DNA of 64,000 bases, taken from Bimastos eiseni. Lineage: Eukaryota > Annelida > Clitellata > Crassiclitellata > Lumbricidae. The translations under genes and the position numbers were made by a program. Positions 58,501 through 64,000 of this stretch are shown here, piece after piece (positions within the stretch are counted from its first letter, which is position 1; every line of letters begins with the position of its first letter). The notes beneath the pieces were generated by a model. It was not told the DNA's origin. It saw only the letters and a list, made by a program, of their open reading frames with translations, and searched no databases. Where the stretch lies: assembly GCA_959347315.1 (NCBI GenBank), contig OY365811.1, positions 35,056,571 through 35,120,570 of the forward strand, in the 5' to 3' direction.

Positions 58501-61360
58501 TCCCCCCTGTCACACTTCGTCACAAAAAGTCTGACCCCCTCAAATATGACGTCACAATGCTCTGACCCCCCCCCAGAAAAAGCCACTTAATTTAATTTCA
58601 AATAAAACATAAAAATTAATAATTAACTTTTTTAAACATTGCTGAACTTAGCATAAAAAATCATTTTAAAATAATCGTCGACTCATCGTCTATTAATGTT
58701 AAAAAAATGCAATGTTCAGAATAATTTTTATTCTTTTATTTTCTTATAAAAAGAAGTAACCTATAGAATTAATAGTAGTAATTATGTATAGCAATATTGA
58801 AACTTTGCGGTAGAACGACTTAAAGTTTTTTTCCACAGCAGGATGAAAAGTTCTGAAGTTCTGGTTGAATCATAACAAATTATTATTTTATGATTGCACA
58901 CAATTAATTTTATGCTTCTCCATTTTCCCATGGGGAAGCAAAATGTTCCTTAATGGAATAAATTGGGGTAGCACAGATCTGTTCATCCTGTGGTATAGAT
59001 ATTCCATTCAGCTCAAGATCTTCTTCCTCCATCCAATCCACACTCTCTCCATTTTCTTCTCTCGCGAGTATAACCATTAGTTCACGTTGCCGACGTGCAG
59101 CTACTCTCTGTGGCCTAATACGTTTTGGTGGAATAATTGATTCCTGCTTGTGAGTTGCAGAGTGGTTGCGCAGCATGACTAACGACTGCGAAGTATGTGT
59201 GACATATTTTTTGCAAATCCTGTCGCCAAGCACGGATTGTATTGACGGACAGTACAAGTCATATGGAATCAAAAAATTTATATTGCTTTATAAAATATTG
59301 AAGGACGTTTTTATAAATTTATCAAAAATTATTTTTTTAATGTGACGTCACATTACTCATACCCCCTCCCCTTCGTCACACATCGTCACAAATGTCAGAC
59401 CCCCCTCCCCCCCCTAAGTGCGTGACGTCATTTATGGACGGCCCCTAAGATGTTCACAATATTAACATTCCTAAACGCCAGATGATCATAATTAGCATAC
59501 AAACACGTCGTAATCGACATAATGTTTATAATTAGTATACATTACTGTCATTAACGTCATATGCTCATGATATCAGCATACGTAAACGTCATGAACGCCA
59601 TATATAGGCCTATACTCAGGAGCGATGGCGGCCTGATTATTACGGTAACTATAAGGGTTGTTATTGATTAGTTGAAAATGGACATCTGAACACTTTTCAA
59701 TAAATCAAACTAATTCGTTTATAGATAAATCGATGAACGGTATCATCCTGGATTTCTCTCATGTCGCCACCATCGATACAACGACTGTGCAGGTAAATGC
59801 TCACCTACGATTACTATTACTGTTCCAGTAGGATTGAATAAAAATCTAATTAAATAGGTTAATTAGTTTATCTCGACGAGGAAAATCCACGTTTCTCTGC
59901 TTACACTAGACACCAATGTGCAGGTCATTGAACATTGTTTGTAGGGCATTGCTGCATTGCAATGCATTGTCATCGCCTCAGTTCGTTTTGCAATGAAGTG
60001 ACACCATATTGGAATGTTCGGTCATGTGTAGGCTATGTACGATTGGGGTGAGAATGAGGTATTAAGACTTGGTTCCTATTTATTTTTGATTTCCAGGGAA
60101 TGCGAGAACTCCTGGAAGACTTCCACAAGTTGAACATAAAAGTCGTCGTTTGTAACCTCCAGGTAGCCTACGTCATCGGTTTTCACTCATTTCATTTTTT
60201 TCGTTCTTATTTCCTTTCGCTTAATCTTTTCGGCGTCACACCGATAGGCCTACAGATTGCATTGTGGAACACGGCAATAGATTCATTCATTCGTTCGTTC
60301 GTTCATTCTTTCGTTCATTCATTCATTCATTCATTCCTTTGTATGTAGCGCCATAAATATATTCAGCCTTAATATTTTATTGCTCAATAATAATATTATT
60401 GTTTGCGTGTGCAATATTTCTCTGATTTAGAATTTGACCTGCATGGTTGAGAATTTAGCCTCAGACGTCATTGCAGTTGTTTATACAGTTATCTGTCACA
60501 CAGCAATCGAAATACAATAATAATATGATTGAGAGATCTTGTATGTATTTCTCTTCGTGCAGAAAGATGTCTCGGTTATTTTCCGTCGTGCGAAACCCAA
60601 GTACTTTGTCCAGGCAACGACACTTGGACATGCCGTTCAAGTCATCGGTAGGGGCCAATGGATCTTTTAAATGTATATGAGCTTATCGATAAATTTTGTG
60701 GTTCTTGTTGATGTGCATGCGATGCGACTATCGCGATCCACTCTCGGTTCATCCTTTTCTTGTCTTTCAATTCAAGGAACTATTCAACCATTAAGCGCGA
60801 CTGCCATGCAACATAGCCTATGGAAAAGATCTAGATGCGCTCCAACGACTTTCTGTTAACTATCTAAATTTCATACACAGGCAACAACTTACACAGAAAT
60901 CAGACACCAAGCGGGTCATATTTGGAACCGTATAGTGGCAAGAGAGATACGAAGACGGGGAATTCCGATAGGACAGGAAATGCTAGGCCCTATGTATGAC
61001 ACGATTATAATCTTATGTTTCAAAATGCTCATTTTATATTTTTCTAAGTCTACCTCCACTTCAGCTATAGCCTTATTTCTATTACAAGTTTGTAAATTCT
61101 TCAAATTCCCTTAATCTATTTCGACTGTTTTTGCAGCCGGAATAACCGACGAGAACCCAAAGAAATTGCCGCAGATCACCTACCAGTCTGACATCATCAG
61201 CAATCTCGTGCGTCAGCAGATGGCGTGCTGCGATGACGACACGACTTCGTCACCGGTGAATTTTCAGGTCAACCTCGGAATGGATTACGATGAAATCGAA
61301 CAAGAACCACGTCGAAACGACAGCCAAGCGCACTTCTGCCAATACTCTCAAAAGCTCTGA
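42776..61360 (+). CDS. SLC26A11: SLC26A11-like sulfate/anion transporter (complete, 21 exons)
   Basis: The exons listed separately join in frame to 769 residues plus stop. SLC26 proteins exchange or conduct anions such as sulfate, chloride and bicarbonate across membranes. SLC26A11 is a sodium-independent sulfate transporter found at plasma and lysosomal membranes. Layout: an acidic cytosolic N-terminus of about 140 residues, a membrane domain (about 145-575) and a STAS domain (about 590-720). The SLC26 signature PAYGLYSAFIGCFVYVLFGT spans exons 2 and 3, followed by SK. Other hallmarks are DFISFPVMKAFTSAAAITIG, YPVTGTFSRTAVNAASG and, in STAS, DFSHVATIDTTTV. The N-terminus is clearly longer than in human SLC26A11 (606 aa). 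All phases agree if intron 17 uses a GC donor. Intron sizes range from about 240 to 2900 bp. Confidence 0.92.
43190..43405. repeat. GGGTGAATGAAT-type tandem repeat
   Basis: Degenerate 12-16 bp units of GTGAATGAATGGG at the start of intron 1. Confidence 0.8.
44026..44175. repeat. CATCATCGTCGTC microsatellite
   Basis: CAT and CGT triplets at the end of intron 1, reaching to within about 15 bp of the exon 2 acceptor. Confidence 0.88.
44189..44291 (+). CDS. SLC26A11: SLC26A11 exon 2: first transmembrane segment
   Basis: Acceptor GATGACAG, donor CTGCG|GTAAGA. Codes for GDIIAGVTVGLTVLPQAIAY and then the IAGLAPA that opens the family signature. Confidence 0.92.
44926..45130 (+). CDS. SLC26A11: SLC26A11 exon 3: SLC26 signature
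   Basis: Acceptor GTTTTCAG, donor ATCG|GTGAGT in phase 1. Codes for YGLYSAFIGCFVYVLFGTSK, then TLGPSAIMSLMTYSY and a hydrophobic helix. Confidence 0.95.
45558..45643 (+). CDS. SLC26A11: SLC26A11 exon 4
   Basis: Acceptor GATCGCAG, donor GTCAAG|GTCAGT. Codes for LIDFISFPVMKAFTSAAAIT, strongly conserved in SLC26A11. Confidence 0.95.
45985..47172. repeat. 16-bp minisatellite in SLC26A11 intron 4
   Basis: About 74 copies of TTGTCTCCGTCTGTCT, with a T or C at the first base. A rare variant reading GTCTCTGTCTGTCT appears near 46656, 46816 and 46976, exactly 160 bp apart, showing a ten-monomer higher-order repeat. Reading frames over 400 codons on both strands are artefacts of the unit length. Confidence 0.95.
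47765..48015 (-). repeat. Dispersed repeat with TATAGCGCC-type 3' end
   Basis: The right end (TAGCGCCTCTGAGTAGATTTC then AAGGCGCTACATCAAG) is the inverse of the core seen at 63816-63880. The body shares GACTTGGGACTGGCACTTTC with 35685-35705. It lies in intron 4. Confidence 0.5.
48327..48406 (+). CDS. SLC26A11: SLC26A11 exon 5
   Basis: Acceptor TTTGTCAG, donor ACGAG|GTAAAT, phase 2. Codes for KWWGLKGVPGDFIPQLIQTI. Confidence 0.9.
48894..48948 (+). CDS. SLC26A11: SLC26A11 exon 6
   Basis: Acceptor CTTTTCAG, donor CTGAGG|GTAAGA. Codes for the hydrophobic LWDFVLGVICIVIIVALR. Confidence 0.92.
48970..49125. repeat. Possible hAT-like fragment and GAT/GAC run
   Basis: The inverse of 49060-49085 reads AGGGCTGTACCGAATATTCG, a common end of hAT-type MITEs. 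Related ATTCGGCCGAATTCCGAATA lies at 49007-49025. A (GAT)n(GAC)n run follows at 49093-49122. Confidence 0.35.
49243..49333 (+). CDS. SLC26A11: SLC26A11 exon 7
   Basis: Acceptor TTTTCTTCCAG, donor ACTG|GTTAGT, phase 1. Codes for a hydrophilic loop KIKEMPWKTKWEDMTIGQKI and then LNKTIWLFGT. Confidence 0.9.
50446..50478 (+). repeat. TATAGCGCC repeat fragment
   Basis: ATTTATATAGCGCCTTATAA then GGCGCAAACTAATCT, close upstream of exon 8. Confidence 0.5.
50568..50749 (+). CDS. SLC26A11: SLC26A11 exon 8
   Basis: Acceptor TTTTTCCAG, donor GCTGGA|GTAAGA. Codes for a helix (ARNIIVIVLASVAAFIFL) and an extracellular loop with two N-glycosylation sequons, NLS and NKT. Confidence 0.93.
51530..51602 (+). 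CDS. SLC26A11: SLC26A11 exon 9
   Basis: Acceptor ATATTTCCAG, donor TTCT|GTTAGT, phase 1. Codes for TIGLGFIVVPIIGLIEAMAI then GKVF. Confidence 0.92.
51945..51995 (+). CDS. SLC26A11: SLC26A11 exon 10
   Basis: Acceptor GATTGTTAG, donor TACG|GTAGGT. Short exon coding for RKFDYKMVANQEFLSY, matching the NQE motif of the family. A nearby CCAG acceptor would shift the frame. Confidence 0.88.
52375..52625. repeat. (ACAT)n/(GTAC)n microsatellite
   Basis: About 250 bp of ACATACAT with GTAC and ATGC interruptions in intron 10. Tyr/Val/Met/Cys-rich and Thr/His/Ile-rich frames are artefacts. Confidence 0.93.
52769..52829 (+). CDS. SLC26A11: SLC26A11 exon 11
   Basis: Acceptor AATTTTAG, donor TCCAG|GTATGT, phase 2. 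Codes for IANFLGAFVMGYPVTGTFS. Confidence 0.93.
53238..53293 (+). CDS. SLC26A11: SLC26A11 exon 12
   Basis: Acceptor TTTATAG, donor ACAG|GTGGGT, phase 1. Codes for TAVNAASGVKTPAGGIIT, the conserved anion-binding-site region of SLC26 and SulP proteins. Confidence 0.93.
53330..53430. repeat. (TA)n and (GTT)n microsatellites
   Basis: A TA run at 53332-53349 and a GTT run at 53398-53428 in intron 12. Confidence 0.85.
53722..53862 (+). CDS. SLC26A11: SLC26A11 exon 13
   Basis: Acceptor TTCTTTCAG, donor AGAC|GTGAGT, phase 1. Codes for ILVLLALQFLTPLFYYIPEA then ALAVVIIMAV, the FYYIP motif and a helix. Confidence 0.93.
54541..54599 (+). CDS. SLC26A11: SLC26A11 exon 14
   Basis: Acceptor GATTTGTAG, donor GTCGAG|GTGAGC. 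Codes for VDLIPWIVTFVLSFILSVE. Confidence 0.92.
55677..55748 (+). CDS. SLC26A11: SLC26A11 exon 15: last transmembrane segment
   Basis: Acceptor TTCTTTTAG, donor ATGCAG|GTCAGA. Codes for YGIALGVVVSFVILLYPATR then PKMQ. Confidence 0.93.
55904..55950. repeat. (GATT)n microsatellite
   Basis: GATTGATTGATT run in intron 15. Confidence 0.85.
56144..56179 (+). CDS. SLC26A11: SLC26A11 exon 16
   Basis: Acceptor TTTAATTTTAG, donor GCACTT|GTAAGT. Only 36 bp (TYEMSSDLWDAL). Accepted because it keeps the frame and links the membrane and STAS domains. Confidence 0.75.
56325..56445. repeat. 31-bp tandem repeat
   Basis: About three and a half copies of AGACATATCTACAGAGATAT then AGACAGACAAT in intron 16. 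Confidence 0.85.
56744..56852 (+). CDS. SLC26A11: SLC26A11 exon 17: start of the STAS domain; GC donor
   Basis: Acceptor TTTGTCCAG. Codes for GLEKPRILIVELCNGLMYPA and continues to ILLKGKA. The donor is inferred to be GCGG|GCAAGT, a GC-AG intron in phase 1. Using the nearby GT at 56857 would put exon 18 into a frame with an immediate stop. Confidence 0.8.
56920..57003. repeat. ~40-bp degenerate tandem repeat, left part
   Basis: Units of TTCATAATTAGCATACGTAA then ACGTCATGAATGTCA. The same repeat resumes at 57830 and again at 59449, so the array is split by two insertions in intron 17. Confidence 0.7.
57005..57810 (-). pseudogene. LINE remnant with reverse-transcriptase motif
   Basis: On the minus strand the frame at 57624-57806 reads SLRFVDDQAMIAESKEGLQK then KIKINTKKTKVM. 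This is the RT active-site region, with FVDD in place of the usual YADD/FADD. Downstream in that strand, 57075-57305 reads RRWIGHILRGDSLLKNIIEG then RGRPKK, the C-terminal tail typical of several invertebrate LINEs. Stops and frame changes between the pieces show that it is dead. It lies antisense in SLC26A11 intron 17. Confidence 0.7.
57830..58045. repeat. ~40-bp degenerate tandem repeat, middle part
   Basis: Same CATAATTAGCATA and CGTAAACGTCATGAA units as at 56920-57003. The interval 58050-58446 that follows is mostly non-repetitive and holds a TATAGCGCC-type fragment (inverse) near 58175. Confidence 0.7.
58450..59445. mobile_element. Harbinger-like DNA transposon (non-autonomous)
   Basis: The 996-bp element has perfect 26-bp inverted ends, beginning GGGGCCGTCCATAAATGACG at 58450 and ending with the inverse at 59445. 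Both sides carry TAA (58447-58449 and 59446-59448), fitting the 3-bp TWA target of PIF/Harbinger transposons. Subterminal regions are rich in GACCCCC and TGACGTCA. One minus-strand frame lies inside. Superfamily is inferred from the ends and target site. Confidence 0.75.
58910..59272 (-). CDS. Hypothetical 120-residue protein inside the transposon
   Basis: An intact ATG-to-stop frame. The central part is basic (RIRPQRVAARRQRELMVILA), followed by an acidic part (EENGESVDWMEEEDLELNG). The mixed, non-repetitive composition is protein-like. I do not recognise a transposase or DNA-binding domain. It could be a fragment of the element's second ORF, a captured host exon or chance. There are no splice partners that I trust. 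Confidence 0.3.
   Translation of the reverse strand: MIPYDLYCPSIQSVLGDRICKKYVTHTSQSLVMLRNHSATHKQESIIPPKRIRPQRVAARRQRELMVILAREENGESVDWMEEEDLELNGISIPQDEQICATPIYSIKEHFASPWENGEA
59449..59605. repeat. ~40-bp degenerate tandem repeat, right part
   Basis: TTCACAATATTAACATTCCT, ATCATAATTAGCATAC and CGTAAACGTCATGAACG units. It continues the array interrupted at 57003 and 58446. Confidence 0.7.
59725..59792 (+). CDS. SLC26A11: SLC26A11 exon 18: STAS core
   Basis: Acceptor GTTTATAG, donor GTGCAG|GTAAAT. Codes for KSMNGIILDFSHVATIDTTT. The D-x-S-x-V-x-x-I-D pattern is the conserved STAS loop and helix start. Confidence 0.92.
60097..60162 (+). CDS. SLC26A11: SLC26A11 exon 19
   Basis: Acceptor GATTTCCAG, donor CTCCAG|GTAGCC. 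Codes for GMRELLEDFHKLNIKVVVCN then LQ. Confidence 0.92.
60282..60340. repeat. (ATTC)n/(GTTC)n microsatellite
   Basis: ATTCATTCGTTCGTTC run in intron 19. Confidence 0.85.
60563..60647 (+). CDS. SLC26A11: SLC26A11 exon 20
   Basis: Acceptor CTTCGTGCAG, donor ATCG|GTAGGG, phase 1. Codes for KDVSVIFRRAKPKYFVQATT then LGHAVQVI, the end of STAS. Confidence 0.9.
61137..61360 (+). CDS. SLC26A11: SLC26A11 exon 21: C-terminus
   Basis: Acceptor TTTTTGCAG; the stop is TGA at 61358-61360. Codes for GITDENPKKLPQITYQSDII and a hydrophilic tail of about 50 residues ending SQKL. The tail is longer than in the human protein. Confidence 0.9.
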
Positions 61361-61775
61361 TTGGTTCGGGGTGGCCAGAACTTGACAGTGGAAGGGAGGG
61401 AGGGAGGGACTTCAATGTTGCCGTGTTTTACTCCCCTTAGCCAGACGAAAGCGCATTCTTTTTACATATCCTAAGACGTGTAGAACATAGAGCTATTGGA
61501 GGGATATAGGCCTAACATCCGAAAGATAAGGAATTCGTGTAGGCTTATCTATAGCCTACCTACAAACGTCTTCATGCGCATTTTGATGGTTTTGAAAGAA
61601 ATTGTGCACCTCTTGAAAACTTTAATGAGAATACTTAGCATATCATATTGCATGGACTCAAACTTGTGTAAATATTTCTGTCATAGCGTGCATTTAATCA
61701 ACAACTGTTGTATATGTATCATGCGTGTATAGTTTACTTCTGTTGACAATAAAATATGCACACTTGCAATGACTT
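61361..61775 (+). other. SLC26A11 3' UTR with polyadenylation signal
   Basis: AATAAA at 61748-61753 lies about 390 bp after the stop, followed by a GT-poor AT-rich stretch. It is the first AATAAA after the stop that I noticed, and cleavage probably falls near 61770. Confidence 0.55.
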
Positions 61776-63815
61776 TATGAAGAACAATTAAATTATGCAT
61801 CTGAATTAAAATTCGGTTAAACTCTTGTAGGGTAAAATAAGAAGCCTAGCAACCGAACTGAATATTGAAAACGTAAATTTAGTATTATAGCTTGTTTCAC
61901 TTGAACAGAGACTTTCGATTGTCTAAGCCATAGCTATACTGAGTCTCTAAATTTTCAATTATGTTTCGTAAATGAATGTTTGTTATTTTTGTCATCTTGG
62001 AAATAAGGTTGCAGTTGCTTAATTTTCTCTGTATACAATCCTCACATGTATAATATGCATATAATTATGCATTTAATGGAAATATATATATTTGTTGTTA
62101 ATGAAATTGATTCAAACTAGTGATAAATCGATATTCATTTCAGATCTCTCCTTCAACTCCTTCCATCCCGAAAAAAGCCTTATGCAGTCGTAAGGAACTT
62201 TTATTTCTTTTCAAATCATATTCTCAACTTTACCTATTCCAGCACTCAAGTTGTTTGGAGTTTTCGTGAGTTCATTCCTAACACATTTCTTTCCTCAATA
62301 ATTCCTTACCAGAAAACTCCTATTGCTTCTTTAAGCCCCACGAAAAAATAGGCACAAGAACTTTTGTATTGGGAAGGACAAAAATTCCTCTTCCTACTAT
62401 CCAGTGGGGATTGAACAGTTCCTTTAGCTTGCTGGTCCAACCTGGGGCGTCAACCCGGGGGGTGATGGAGTAATTTATTTATAAGAGGGCAAACCCCCGG
62501 TCCCAGGTATCAAGAAGGCAAGATAATCCCCCCCTAAGACTCAAAAAAGTATTCTCCCCTACCTGAAATTGGAGGCATTTACCTCCGTATCCGTACTCTA
62601 CCAGGGCCCTTGGATCAAACATTTCAGAAAGAGATAATCTTTATGTGACTTTTCATCAAGCCAAGAATTAACGCGATTAGGTTTACTTGAGTTTCATTTA
62701 AACATAATATACATGTATAATATACATGTATAATATATATGTATAATATATATGTCGCATATGCGTGAAGCATTGAGAAACGAAATTAATTTATTTATAA
62801 GAGGGTTTACAATTAAAACTAAACAATATCATGCCAGCACAATGACCTATGGTTGCCCTGATTTAGGTGGACGCTCTAAAGTCACTGGAGCTGTTCGGCC
62901 AGCAAGAGGCATGTACGTATAGCCATCACCATGAGTGTTTAGCTGTCATTGCAATAGGTTAACTCTCTACGGTAGAGAATCGAGACCATTGTGATTGCTT
63001 GAGAGCCACCAGTTACCGCAATGCAATGTAGTTGGTAATTTATATACCGGCAGTGCATGAAACGTGGTGGTGAAATTATCTAACTGTTCATCTTGTATGG
63101 TATTGTTAACATCTCTTCACTCTTTGAGCTGTTTTGATTTGTCTGACGATTTTATTCAGAATACAATAAATTGTGGAAGCAACAAACTTGTTAAATATTA
63201 CCAGAAATGTGACATCTCAATAACTGCTTTGCTACTTCTAAAACTCACCTAAAATCTGGACGCAAATTGCTGATTGATTGAACTTAAGTTAACAATGCAC
63301 CTCACATGGACACCTTTTACTCAATTGTAATGAGTAGCTCTGAAACCCATAAACTTATTGTGTGATCACCGTGAAAATGGTGTCGCACCACGTGAGTAGA
63401 TCATCACGGAATGGCTAGTGGAACGTGGTCGAGTTATAGCGACCTCCGAGCGACTCTGAGAGAAACCGGATATATCCGACGAGAGCGCCAAGAGCAACGG
63501 CCGTTCGATGACATCGACATCCATCGGTGAGGATTCTCTCTTCCCGCTTGAAACGACCGCCCCGCCTCTCGACTGAAAGCAGACGACAGGTCTGTGCTGT
63601 TCTGTTCTCCTATCCATTGGTTATTTTACTTCTTTCTTTAAATTATTACTCGCTCAAAATCACTTTTATTTATCAAACTTCGATTCATGATGCAAGCAAG
63701 TCGGTCAGGATTGCTCATTAGAATTCTTTAAACCATGTAACTGAAAGTTCTCGTTCGTTGGGTGATCAATCCAGTCAGCCAACAGTAGGCGTAAACACAA
63801 ATTAGTCAATCAGAA
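61776..63815. other. Intergenic DNA without recognisable genes
   Basis: AT-rich. An (ATAT/ATGTATA) microsatellite lies at 62705-62757. Short frames only; no domain recognised. Confidence 0.5.
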
Positions 63816-63965
63816 AGATTTTATATAGCGCCTCTCCAAGATATCTACTCAGAGACACTCAGAATCCATCCAAAACCGTCGAGTCAATACTGTTGTGTCC
63901 ACATCTGTCACGCGATTGCATGTATAATGAGGCCATTTATTTATATAGCGCCTTATTAGAACATC
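63816..63965 (+). repeat. Two TATAGCGCC dispersed-repeat copies
   Basis: TTTTATATAGCGCCTCTCCA at 63819 is followed by AGATATCTACTCAGAGACAC. A second start, ATTTATTTATATAGCGCC, is at 63936. This family is scattered through the window in both orientations. Confidence 0.55.
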
Positions 63966-64000
63966 ACAAAGACGATAATTGATGTCCTGATCATCGTGGA

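Noticed and set aside
61349..61360. C-terminal SQKL of SLC26A11 as a peroxisomal or PDZ signal
   Set aside because: It does not match the standard SKL-type or class I PDZ consensus, and other SLC26A11 proteins are not known for it.

Overview
The window is animal nuclear DNA. Three protein-coding genes lie on the + strand, all split by canonical spliceosomal introns, with long non-coding stretches full of microsatellites, minisatellites, tRNA-like SINEs, LINE remnants and non-autonomous DNA transposons. Nothing bacterial, viral or organellar was seen. The content and the frequent palindrome TAGGCCTA suggest a marine invertebrate, possibly an echinoderm or another invertebrate deuterostome. The lineage is inference only.

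Layout. 1-8.2 kb: repeat-rich DNA with a hAT-type MITE (436-1080), a CTTCCC array, minus-strand LINE remnants and a 1.9-kb foldback palindrome (6248-8149). 9.1-17.6 kb: an MGAT4C-like N-acetylglucosaminyltransferase gene with a signal-anchor exon, a probable stem exon, a single large catalytic exon and a long AT-rich 3' region. 17.6-20.6 kb: a MITE with a perfect 9-bp target duplication, then unremarkable DNA. 20.8-29.7 kb: a complete seven-exon PUR-alpha gene (255 aa) whose three PUR repeats are each encoded by a two-exon module. 29.9-42.4 kb: no convincing gene; GAT-rich sequence, a 15-bp minisatellite with higher-order structure, a TIR-bounded element carrying a SINE, an L2-like LINE remnant and a hAT-like MITE. 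42.8-61.4 kb: a complete 21-exon SLC26A11-like anion transporter gene (769 aa). Its introns hold a 1.2-kb 16-bp minisatellite with 160-bp higher-order periodicity and, in intron 17, a degenerate minisatellite interrupted by a LINE remnant and by a 996-bp Harbinger-like element. 61.4-64 kb: 3' UTR, then non-coding DNA.

The three genes are independent: Golgi N-glycan branching, single-stranded nucleic acid binding and sulfate/anion transport. Nothing in the sequence suggests that they act together. The exon models of PUR-alpha and SLC26A11 were joined by hand. All junction phases agree and both totals are divisible by three (768 and 2310 nt including stop). The SLC26A11 model needs one GC-AG intron. 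The MGAT4C-like model lacks at least one small exon between its first and second exons.

No wholly new biological system was found. The most interesting structures are the foldback palindrome with its one-arm insertion, the phase-symmetric exon triplication in PUR-alpha, the two minisatellites with ten-monomer higher-order repeats, and the nested insertions in SLC26A11 intron 17.
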